5,758 nt of DNA from Candidatus Sabulitectum sp. (lineage in GTDB: Bacteria > Fermentibacterota > Fermentibacteria > Fermentibacterales > Fermentibacteraceae), in assembly GCA_023145935.1 (NCBI GenBank), contig JAGLDB010000127.1, positions 1-5,758 on the forward strand. The letters are read 5' to 3'. This document shows, one piece after another, positions 1-5,758 of the stretch (position 1 is its first letter; the number at the start of each line of letters is the position of its first letter). Position numbers and translations under genes: made by a program. The notes under the pieces are model-generated. The model did no database searches, was not told the DNA's origin, and saw nothing but the letters and a program-made list of their open reading frames with translations.

Positions 1-153
1 CTTTGCGGAAATTTTTGAACTCGACAGAAACCGAACAGGTAATAAGCACAAAACCCAGTTATCTTTTCACTGAAATTGAGTATTCATTTGTATCTGATTC
101 CTGTTATCTCATGGTTATAAATATATCAGTTGTGTTGAAAGAAAGAGTTCTAA

Positions 154-194
154 AGCTATAGATCAGAAGAGAAACATCAATAAGATCGATAGCT
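154..194. repeat. Imperfect inverted repeat (11-bp arms, 19-nt spacer)
   Basis: AGCTATAGATC (154-164) and GATCGATAGCT (184-194) pair at 10 of 11 positions, with one A/G mismatch at 160/188. The spacer is 19 nt and A-rich. The repeat lies about 90 bp upstream of the promoter candidate and has no T-tract after it, so it does not look like an intrinsic terminator. It could be a binding site for a dimeric regulator, a weak hairpin at the end of an upstream transcript, or chance in A/T-rich DNA. Confidence 0.4.
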
Positions 195-282
195 AAGACA
201 ATAAGAACAATAACAAATAGTACATCAAGTGTAATATGCTGGATATACCAGTGGGCAGGCAGCAAGTGGATGATTCTCTACA

Positions 283-311
283 TTGACAGAAGTTCTTGCT
301 TGTACGATACT
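283..311 (+). promoter_or_regulatory. Candidate sigma-70-type promoter for the propeller gene
   Basis: A perfect -35 hexamer TTGACA (283-288) is followed after exactly 17 nt by GATACT (306-311), which matches the TATAAT consensus at four of six positions. Transcription would start near 318, giving an untranslated leader of about 60 nt before the gene at 377. A shifted -10 (TACGAT, 303-308) leaves only a 14-nt spacer and is less likely. The call rests on consensus and position alone. Confidence 0.45.
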
Positions 312-369
312 TCTCCGTTGAAATAGAAAAATGTATGGAAAAATGAATAGAAAACTACTCAAACAATCC

Positions 370-374
370 AGGAG
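370..374 (+). promoter_or_regulatory. Shine-Dalgarno AGGAG that bears on the start choice
   Basis: AGGAG lies only 2 nt before the GTG at 377 but 11 nt before the in-frame ATG at 386. Two nt is too short for normal initiation and eleven is long but usable, so the spacing favours ATG 386. The GTG start would add Met-Lys-Ser, whose lysine improves the signal peptide n-region. The two criteria disagree. Confidence 0.5.
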
Positions 375-376
375 TT

Positions 377-2980
377 GTGAAATCGATGAGCATACTTAGT
401 CTTATTGCCTGCGTTCTTGTTGTTAACTTACAAGTTAGCGATAATTCGACCATGCCTGATGATGCCAATTTGACCGGTGAATTTCAGGATTATGTCTATT
501 TTGATATCGACGATGAGATATCTATAGACATGGTTCTGCCGACGCATTTTCTGGAACGCGGACCTCTCGAAGTATCCGATATAGAGCCTGGTGATACACC
601 GGAAGGTGACAACCTCTTCTGCAGCACATTCAGCACTGACGGCTCAAAGGTGTTCGTGGCCAATTTTCTGTCCGAGAATATCAGTGTAATTGACTGGGCT
701 ACAAAAGCAGTTGAAGCTACTATTGACGTGGGCGGCCGTCCGGGAAACATAGCCTGTAGCGACGAGTATGCAATTGTTACAATCCCATTTGAAGAAAAGA
801 TAGAAATTTATAATCTCAGTGATTATTCACTGGCAAAATCGTTCACTGTAGCCGGGGGACAGCCATGGGTGACAAAGATAAGTGAAGATGGTACTATTGC
901 GTGTGTAGCTTCCGATGTGCTAGACATTTGTGATGTTATCGATCTAACGACTTTGACAATAGTAAATACGATCACAGATTTCCCAATTTATCCCAAAGCT
1001 CTGTCTTATACTTATGAAACGTATCGCTGGTTTGCAAGGTTCTCAGATTATACTCTCACTCCACTTGATAATTATATAGCAGTTGGTAGTGGAGCTCAGC
1101 TTTTATTTATTAATTATATGACAGGTAATATTGACCATATTTTGCCTATGAGTAACTGTAGCCATTCGGCATTGTCCGGTGATGGTAATTATCTGATTGC
1201 AAGAGATGGGTACGATCCCCTTAAATTAACAAGAGTGGATCTTTCAACTTACACAATTGAATCTTCCGTTACGATCCCCGGATTCGCTATGGGTAACAGC
1301 GGTGAAATTGCGGTTAACCAGGACGGTACTAAAGCTTATACTTCCTCCGGCGGCAATGCCTGCTTTCTGGTAAAGTTCCTTACAGGCGACTTTGTTGCTT
1401 TTGATGCCAGTACCACCGCTTCAGCCGATTGGGTAGCTTCAAATTACGATCATACGATGGCTATTAGTTCTCAGCTAAGATATGCGATTATTGATTTTGA
1501 ATCCGAGACCATGATAGATCGATATTACGGAAACTGGAATATGCAGGGATGCGTCTCACCTGTGGCAAACAACAGTGCTGCTTTTTACCCCACCAGGCAT
1601 GAGGCGGTACACTGTTATTCTTTTGATGACACTTCCATGAATTATCTTGCTTCGGTGCTTTCCGGATCTCCAATAGAAGGAGATGGTACTAGAAGAGTCG
1701 CCATTGCCCCTGACGGTTCAGTGGCTGTTGTTTCAAATACAGGGTCAGACAATGTAAGTATCCTGAACATGAGCACTCATCAGATCGATGCTGTAATTGA
1801 GGTAGGTGATAGAGTACAGAATGCAGCAATTACATCTGACTCCAGATGGGCGGTTGTCTGCGGTTGTATGTCAGAGCTTGTAAAAGTGATTGACCTGGAA
1901 ACTAACACAGTTGCAGCCAGCATACCCACCGGAGATTATTGCACCAACGTGGCAATTGCACCTGATGATTCGTACGCATATGTAACAAGTATTTATGACG
2001 ATAAAGTGACTGTTATTGAATTAGATGGTTCATCCAGCTCCAAGCTGGTGGACATTCCGATATCTGGTATTAATGGCACATTCAACGTCAATTGTGGTGT
2101 TTTCAATAATATAGAGGTCAGTCCCGATGGCAGCACCTGCATTGTTGCAGCAGCTTCAGATGATATGGTCAGAGTTATTGATACAGCCACAAATACCGTG
2201 GTAGCCAATGTTGCAGTGGGTAATTTTCCACTGCATTTGACTTTCAATGCTGATGGTACAAGAGCTATCGTAAGCAATTTTGCAGATGACTCCTATTCTC
2301 TTCTGAATATTGATGGAGCATCTTCATCTGTTATTCATACACAGTATTCCGGTGATCGCCCTGCGCGTGTGGCTTATGATTCTGTCTCCGATCAGTTTGC
2401 CGTTGCTATTTACGAAGAGGGCAAGGTAAAGACTATTGACCCTGATACCGGTGCTATAACAGGAACATTTAACTACCCCGGTAAGGTTTTTGAGGTACGG
2501 TATACTGCCACGGGAGAAAGACTTGTTCTTGTTTACGCATCCGGAGCCACCCCATTTAGAATGTACAGGGGAACTGAATATGTTGATCTAAACAGTTTCC
2601 CAACTTCTTTTGATTACAATGATGCAGTTGATGCCGCAGTGGCTGCAGCACCAGGTCCGGATTATGCAACTGTCATAACATACAGTTCATCCGGTGTATC
2701 ACAGCAGAATGTTGTACAGATCGCTATTCCCGGAGTTAGTATTTCTCCTAATCCGGGTTCATTGTTCTTTTCATTCGATATTTCTCTTCCATCTGCAAGT
2801 AATGTAAGCCTTGGAGTTTACGATCTGAACGGCAGAAGAATGTTAACAGTGGAGGAGTCATTCTTTTTGGAGGGCAACCATTCTATCAGCTGGAACAGTA
2901 CGCTTCCTGCTGGAGTTTATGCTTTGAGGCTTGATGCATGCCAGAAGTCTGTTACCAGATTCTTTACTGTTTGCAGGTAA
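377..2980 (+). CDS. Secreted two-beta-propeller (YVTN-type) protein with C-terminal sorting-like domain
   Basis: A predicted exported, non-enzymatic protein of 867 residues. Residues 1 to about 21 look like a signal peptide with a hydrophobic core (ILSLIACVLVV), and the following stretch is acidic. Residues about 79-430 and about 438-745 hold repeated blades of roughly 40 residues, each with a pattern such as 'IAPDGS...VSN...VSILNMST...IDAVIEVG'. This is characteristic of YVTN/surface-layer beta-propellers. I count about 7-8 blades in the first set, which is more diverged, and about 7 in the second. Residues about 786-867 form a beta-rich tail with SPNP (790-793), YDLNGR and PAGVYALRL, like FlgD-type Ig domains and type IX secretion sorting tails. 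Cysteines are unusually frequent for this fold, suggesting disulfides in an extracellular protein. A likely role is cell-surface binding or scaffolding; the ligand is unknown. The start is GTG 377 or, by Shine-Dalgarno spacing, ATG 386. The gene is probably monocistronic: a promoter candidate lies upstream and a hairpin downstream. Confidence 0.88.
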   Translation: MKSMSILSLIACVLVVNLQVSDNSTMPDDANLTGEFQDYVYFDIDDEISIDMVLPTHFLERGPLEVSDIEPGDTPEGDNLFCSTFSTDGSKVFVANFLSENISVIDWATKAVEATIDVGGRPGNIACSDEYAIVTIPFEEKIEIYNLSDYSLAKSFTVAGGQPWVTKISEDGTIACVASDVLDICDVIDLTTLTIVNTITDFPIYPKALSYTYETYRWFARFSDYTLTPLDNYIAVGSGAQLLFINYMTGNIDHILPMSNCSHSALSGDGNYLIARDGYDPLKLTRVDLSTYTIESSVTIPGFAMGNSGEIAVNQDGTKAYTSSGGNACFLVKFLTGDFVAFDASTTASADWVASNYDHTMAISSQLRYAIIDFESETMIDRYYGNWNMQGCVSPVANNSAAFYPTRHEAVHCYSFDDTSMNYLASVLSGSPIEGDGTRRVAIAPDGSVAVVSNTGSDNVSILNMSTHQIDAVIEVGDRVQNAAITSDSRWAVVCGCMSELVKVIDLETNTVAASIPTGDYCTNVAIAPDDSYAYVTSIYDDKVTVIELDGSSSSKLVDIPISGINGTFNVNCGVFNNIEVSPDGSTCIVAAASDDMVRVIDTATNTVVANVAVGNFPLHLTFNADGTRAIVSNFADDSYSLLNIDGASSSVIHTQYSGDRPARVAYDSVSDQFAVAIYEEGKVKTIDPDTGAITGTFNYPGKVFEVRYTATGERLVLVYASGATPFRMYRGTEYVDLNSFPTSFDYNDAVDAAVAAAPGPDYATVITYSSSGVSQQNVVQIAIPGVSISPNPGSLFFSFDISLPSASNVSLGVYDLNGRRMLTVEESFFLEGNHSISWNSTLPAGVYALRLDACQKSVTRFFTVCR

Positions 2981-3004
2981 ACTGCAACACTGAAACATGA
3001 ATTG

Positions 3005-3041
3005 AAGGGCTCCTCGTGTTGATCAGAACAGGGGAGCCTTT
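3005..3041 (+). terminator. Probable intrinsic terminator hairpin after the propeller gene
   Basis: Bases 3005-3015 (AAGGGCTCCTC) pair with 3031-3041 (GGGGAGCCTTT) over 11 bp including two G-U pairs. After a single bulged G at 3016, TGTT (3017-3020) pairs with AACA (3027-3030), closing a 6-nt loop. It begins 24 nt past the stop codon, as expected for a terminator. The T-run is short (three Ts within the end of the stem, then GATCAT), so termination may be partial or factor-assisted. Confidence 0.6.
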
Positions 3042-3055
3042 GATCATATCATCCA

Positions 3056-3073
3056 TAGAATGCTGCGATTCTA
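3056..3073. repeat. Small perfect inverted repeat TAGAAT-6-ATTCTA
   Basis: Two 6-bp arms (3056-3061 and 3068-3073) are separated by GCTGCG. The size fits a small operator half-site pair, but the arms are A/T-rich and short enough to occur by chance. It lies between the hairpin and the M29 gene, where a control site for that gene could be. Confidence 0.2.
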
Positions 3074-3126
3074 CAGCAAGATAAGAAAATACCATACCTC
3101 TATGAAAAACTCATGGTCTTTCGTCA

Positions 3127-3276
3127 GTGAGATATTTTCTTAGTGTTGCTGGCCGTGAGCTTCTTTCCATATTTGATATACTTCCAGAAGAAGTGAAATC
3201 TTTTGAATCCACAGGAGACAGTATCTGCTGGTGGAAGCCACTACAGTTCGTATTCTTCCCGGCAGAGAACCAGTAA
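3127..3276 (+). CDS. Doubtful short ORF, 49 residues, no recognised family
   Basis: A frame starting at GTG 3127 and ending at TAA 3274-3276 would encode 49 residues with a mixed, protein-like composition (for example GRELLSIFDILPEEVKSFE, then CWWKPLQFVFFPAENQ). I recognise no family. No Shine-Dalgarno precedes the GTG. An ATG at 3102 in another frame runs MKNSWSFVSEIFS and stops at 3141-3143; a single-base shift in the T-run at 3135-3138 would join it to this frame, so it could be a decayed or frameshifted gene. It shares the frame of the next gene but is separated from it by two stops (3274 and 3304). It may also be meaningless open DNA. Confidence 0.22.
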   Translation: MRYFLSVAGRELLSIFDILPEEVKSFESTGDSICWWKPLQFVFFPAENQ

Positions 3277-3293
3277 GGTGATGCTGGTATTAT

Positions 3294-3299
3294 GAAAGG
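3294..3299 (+). promoter_or_regulatory. Shine-Dalgarno (GAAAGG) for the M29 gene
   Basis: GAAAGG ends 7 nt before the ATG at 3307, a good spacing for a medium-strength site. In-frame stops at 3274 and 3304 rule out any start further upstream, and this site supports the first available ATG. Confidence 0.6.
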
Positions 3300-3306
3300 T
3301 TGTTAA

Positions 3307-5172
3307 ATGCAGAGCAGGCGCAGGATTTTAGCAGAGTATACAGAAAAGCCCCTTCGCTCAGAGGGCAATACAGTGCCTTCCGTCTACAAATTCATTCAGG
3401 ACAGCGCTCAGGCTATCATGGGAAATCTGAAGAAGGCCGGGAACGGGTCATACGAAGAGAGTTTTATCAATCCGAAGGTGGCTGCTGCAGTGTTTGGAGA
3501 AAGGGATGGGCAGATTGTTTCTGCGTGGCGCTACTGTATTCTGCAGGCTTCGCAGGACTGGTCTCTGGGGGATTTTCAGCGACTGGAGAAACTGGCAGCC
3601 GGGCTAGAGCTTATAGCAGCAGGAGATGTATCAGGTATTACTGCAATCTTGAAAGCTGATTTCATTCAAAGCTTTTCTACTGCCACTAGAAGGATGCTTG
3701 ATGAAGAGTTTGATATCAGTAATGGAGAATCTCTTGCCAGTTACGGTGTTCCAATCACTTCAAATGAGGAGGAATCACTTGAATTTTTGCAGACCCTGCC
3801 AGCTGCGGATATTGAACTGATAGCCGGATCAGTTGTTTCCGGATACATCAAAGGTTTTATCGACGATAACAAGCCCATTCATCTTAAGCAGACAGTTGCT
3901 CTTTCGGTGCCTGCAGGGTTCGAACGGATAGCAGCATCTCTCAGGCAGGAGTTCCTGAGAAATGATCTAAGAATGAAGGTTTGGCAGATAACCACTACCG
4001 GGCAAAGCCTTCAGATGCAGTATGATCACAAATTTGACTGGGCTTTGTTTCTAGACGAAGAAACCGTTGACAAGGCTCTTGAGGAGCTGGTTGACATGTT
4101 CAGTGAAATGTATGAGGAAGCATCTCTGCATTCTGGCAGAGCATATGTGATGACCTTTGGAGACAATCGGAGAAGCCCGGAGCCAAACCGATTTTCAGTG
4201 AAACCCGGAAAAGATTCAAGCAGAATATTCATGGACCTTCAGCTGAGAAGGCGTGAGATAAGCAATAGATACATTAAAAAAGAAGAGACCAGTTATACAG
4301 GAGTGGCTTTTCCTGTTGCGGAAACAGGAGATGACTACAAAGAGATATTCATGGAAACTCTTGCGGTGAATACGTTGGACAGTTCTGTTTACAGTGATAT
4401 TCAGGATGTTCTTATAGACGCGTTGGATCAGGCAGACAGCGTAAGGGTCAAAGGAGCTGAGGGCAACGATACCGATATCACAGTTCAAATGCATACTCTG
4501 AAGGACCCCGAGAAGGAAACTTCATTCCTGAACTGTCTTTCTACTGTGAATATTCCACTTGGAGAAGTTTTTACTTCCCCGGTATTAAAAGGCACCAGCG
4601 GAACGGTGCATGTGAATGAGGCATTCATTGCGGGAATTCTTTACACAAATCTTCGTCTTGTTTTCAAAGATGGCTATATCGTTGATTACAGCTGCGCGAA
4701 TTTTGATAGTGAGGAAAAGAGCAGAGAGTTCCTGTACAACACCCTTATCCATCCTCATGATACGCTTCCAATGGGGGAATTTGCCATAGGCACGAACACT
4801 CTGGCATACAGAATGGCAATAAAGTACGGGATCATGAACAAACTGCCTGTGCTGATCGCCGAGAAGATGGGGCCGCATTTCGCAATAGGCGATACCTGTT
4901 TTGCCGGTGGAGAAGATCATGCCTGCTGGAATCCGTCTTCAGGTAAGGAAATGGTTGCCAGGTTTAACGAGAAAACAGCTCTGCGCAAAGAGAATCCTGA
5001 ACAGGCATACACTTCCACCCACAACGATATTACCATTCCCTACAGCAGTCTTGATTCTGTAACAGCGGTACATACAGACGGTACAACAACGGAGATCATT
5101 AATGAAGGAAGATATGTTCTTCCCGGGACAGAATATCTGAACATTCATCTGAATATGGAGGACGGTAAATGA
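3307..5172 (+). CDS. M29-family (AmpS/AmpT-like) metallo-aminopeptidase, long form
   Basis: A predicted cytoplasmic aminopeptidase releasing N-terminal residues from peptides with two divalent metals. It has 621 residues and no signal peptide (it begins MQSRRR). Residues 1 to about 300 are an extra N-terminal region with no motif I recognise; the classical family is near 410 residues, while longer members of about 650-700 are known to me from memory. The catalytic part covers about 300-621. Family motifs in order are RVKGAEGNDTDI (about 380-391), NIPLGEVFTSP with Glu420, MGEFAIGTN with Glu491, EKMGPHFAIG with His524, and STHNDITIPY with His572 and Asp574. These five residues match the Glu, Glu, His, His, Asp metal ligands of the family. 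The tyrosine expected shortly after the third ligand is absent: the sequence there is DTCFAG (Cys531, Phe532). The His524-to-His572 stretch is longer than in short members. The stop overlaps the next start by ATGA, so the two genes are probably translated together. An inactive or altered-specificity paralogue is possible. Confidence 0.85.
   Translation: MQSRRRILAEYTEKPLRSEGNTVPSVYKFIQDSAQAIMGNLKKAGNGSYEESFINPKVAAAVFGERDGQIVSAWRYCILQASQDWSLGDFQRLEKLAAGLELIAAGDVSGITAILKADFIQSFSTATRRMLDEEFDISNGESLASYGVPITSNEEESLEFLQTLPAADIELIAGSVVSGYIKGFIDDNKPIHLKQTVALSVPAGFERIAASLRQEFLRNDLRMKVWQITTTGQSLQMQYDHKFDWALFLDEETVDKALEELVDMFSEMYEEASLHSGRAYVMTFGDNRRSPEPNRFSVKPGKDSSRIFMDLQLRRREISNRYIKKEETSYTGVAFPVAETGDDYKEIFMETLAVNTLDSSVYSDIQDVLIDALDQADSVRVKGAEGNDTDITVQMHTLKDPEKETSFLNCLSTVNIPLGEVFTSPVLKGTSGTVHVNEAFIAGILYTNLRLVFKDGYIVDYSCANFDSEEKSREFLYNTLIHPHDTLPMGEFAIGTNTLAYRMAIKYGIMNKLPVLIAEKMGPHFAIGDTCFAGGEDHACWNPSSGKEMVARFNEKTALRKENPEQAYTSTHNDITIPYSSLDSVTAVHTDGTTTEIINEGRYVLPGTEYLNIHLNMEDGK
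5157..5161 (+). promoter_or_regulatory. Shine-Dalgarno GGAGG for the epimerase-like gene
   Basis: GGAGG inside the end of the M29 gene lies 7 nt before ATG 5169, close to ideal. It fixes that start over the ATG at 5173, whose frame stops after four codons. Together with the ATGA overlap it points to translational coupling while allowing independent initiation. Confidence 0.75.
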
Positions 5173-5758
5173 ATGGCAAGAGAGTAAAGATCGCAGCAGG
5201 GCTTGCCTTTGCAGATTACGGCAGACTAGCTGAACAGGTCAGAGAAGCTGAAGAAGCAGGAGCAGACTACATACATGCTGATGCTTGCGACATGTTTGAT
5301 ATGCCGGACTGCCAGCTTATGGGAGGTCCGCAGGTAATCAGGGGGATAAGAGGGCACACAAAGCTTCCTATAGAATGCCATGCCTATCTTCAGTTCTGTG
5401 ATTACAACTTTGTTGATGATGTGGCTGATGCAGGTGCGAATATGCTGATACTGCCTGCAGAACATCACATGGGAGCCCCACTGGCATACATGATGGCAAG
5501 AACTTTTAAACACAATATGAAGTTTGGTTTGACCTTGTGCTGTTTTACTCCCCTTGTATTTGTGGAGGAGGCTATTTACGAGATCGACAGACTTCAGATA
5601 GTTGTACACGGAGTAAGAGACAGCTATTGGTCGTGGAGAAGATCACAGCTTCCCATGATAAGAAAAGCCAGGGAGCTTATAGACAGTCGCAACCCGAACT
5701 GTGAGTTGTGTGTTGATGGAGGTATCCGCGCTGAGAATGTTGCTGAACTCATCGAAGC
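5169..5758 (+). CDS. Ribulose-phosphate 3-epimerase-like TIM-barrel protein, cut by the window end
   Basis: The visible 196 residues cover most of a ribulose-phosphate 3-epimerase-type (beta/alpha)8 barrel, normally about 220 residues. Family landmarks in order: IAAGLAFADYGRL (8-20) replacing the usual APSILSADF-type start, EEAGADYIHADACDMF (28-43) with His36 and Asp38, IECHAYL with His71, and CVDGGI with Asp183. His36, Asp38, His71 and Asp183 match the four metal ligands, of which the two Asp are the acid/base pair, so proton-transfer chemistry at a sugar carbon is plausible. The family's serine in the PSIL motif is Gly11, and the MSVNPGFGGQ phosphate loop after strand 6 is replaced by VVHGVRDSYWSWRRSQ (145-160). 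The substrate is therefore probably not ordinary ribulose-5-phosphate. The gene overlaps the M29 stop by ATGA, has a GGAGG at 7 nt and continues past 5758. It is probably cytoplasmic. No gene symbol is given because the specificity is unclear. Confidence 0.8.
   Translation, partial: MNGKRVKIAAGLAFADYGRLAEQVREAEEAGADYIHADACDMFDMPDCQLMGGPQVIRGIRGHTKLPIECHAYLQFCDYNFVDDVADAGANMLILPAEHHMGAPLAYMMARTFKHNMKFGLTLCCFTPLVFVEEAIYEIDRLQIVVHGVRDSYWSWRRSQLPMIRKARELIDSRNPNCELCVDGGIRAENVAELIE

Larger units (their letters stand above)
1..376. other. A/T-rich leader region with no convincing gene
   Basis: No reading frame here can be firmly called a gene. Two plus-strand frames are open from the left edge: one ends at TGA 71-73 (23 codons) and one at TAG 159-161 (52 codons). 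Either could be the tail of a gene starting outside the window, but I recognise neither, and A/T-rich DNA can stay open this long by chance. On the minus strand every start I checked meets a stop within a few codons. The region holds an imperfect inverted repeat (154-194) and a promoter candidate (283-311), so it most likely serves as the upstream control region of the gene at 377. Confidence 0.6.
2981..3306. other. Intergenic region between the propeller gene and the M29 gene
   Basis: This 326-bp gap holds the hairpin at 3005-3041, a small inverted repeat at 3056-3073, a weakly supported short reading frame at 3127-3276 and the Shine-Dalgarno of the next gene at 3294-3299. I found no convincing promoter with both hexamers near consensus, although the hairpin implies that the gene at 3307 needs its own. 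A mini-frame starting at ATG 3292 stops after four codons (TAA 3304-3306), directly before the ATG at 3307, and is unlikely to matter. Confidence 0.6.

Noticed and set aside
2..161. Tail of an upstream protein-coding gene at the left edge
   Set aside because: Two frames are open (to 73 and to 161), neither matches anything I recognise, and nothing in the sequence decides between them or chance.
401..424. Lipobox-like LIAC near the N-terminus of the propeller protein
   Set aside because: The Cys is residue 12, preceded by too short a hydrophobic segment, and the hydrophobic stretch continues past it, so it looks like part of the signal peptide core and not a lipidation site.
438..2520. DNA-level tandem repeats within the propeller gene
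   Set aside because: The repetition is at protein level only; the underlying blades are too diverged in nucleotides to count as a DNA repeat array or as a CRISPR.
3146..3173. Promoter candidate TTGCTG-16-CATATT before the M29 gene
   Set aside because: The -35 keeps only the TTG of the consensus and the -10 is partial, so it is no better than expected by chance in this region.
3300..3659. A 119-codon plus-strand frame overlapping the start of the M29 gene
   Set aside because: It lies in another frame of a gene with clear family motifs, begins inside that gene's Shine-Dalgarno region, and its product is rich in Arg, Ser, Gly and Cys with no recognisable family.
5226..5609. A 127-codon minus-strand frame near the right end
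   Set aside because: It is antisense to the epimerase-like gene, whose plus-strand translation shows conserved family motifs across the whole stretch.

Overview
The window is bacterial DNA of moderate G+C with long plus-strand genes. Clues to the organism are indirect. The first gene encodes a secreted two-propeller protein with a C-terminal domain of the FlgD-like / type IX sorting-tail kind (SPNP, YDLNGR, PAGVYALRL), common in the FCB group and related uncultured phyla. Clear Shine-Dalgarno sites (AGGAG, GGAGG) and a TTGACA-type promoter candidate argue against a typical Bacteroidota genome. A candidate phylum of the Fermentibacterota type is a reasonable but unproven guess.

Layout: positions 1-376 are an A/T-rich leader with no convincing gene, an imperfect inverted repeat (154-194) and a TTGACA-17-GATACT promoter candidate (283-311). 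Positions 377-2980 encode an exported protein of 867 residues: a signal-peptide-like N-terminus, two YVTN-type beta-propellers and a C-terminal sorting-like beta domain. A strong hairpin (3005-3041) follows and probably ends this transcript. Positions 2981-3306 are otherwise intergenic, with a short, weakly supported reading frame at 3127-3276.

A second transcription unit starts at 3307. It holds a 621-residue cytoplasmic protein of the long form of the M29 (AmpS/AmpT-like) metallo-aminopeptidase family. All five expected metal ligands are present, but there is a Cys-Phe where a catalytic tyrosine is expected. Its stop codon overlaps the start of the next gene (ATGA, 5169-5172), which has its own GGAGG. 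That gene runs off the window at 5758 and encodes a ribulose-phosphate 3-epimerase-like TIM barrel. It keeps the His/Asp/His/Asp metal and catalytic residues but lacks the usual PGFGGQ phosphate loop.

The first gene is probably an independent cell-surface or secreted protein. The last two are probably co-translated, which links an M29-type peptidase to a divergent sugar-phosphate-epimerase-like enzyme. Their shared role cannot be read from this window. This pair, with its altered active-site positions, is the part most worth a second look.
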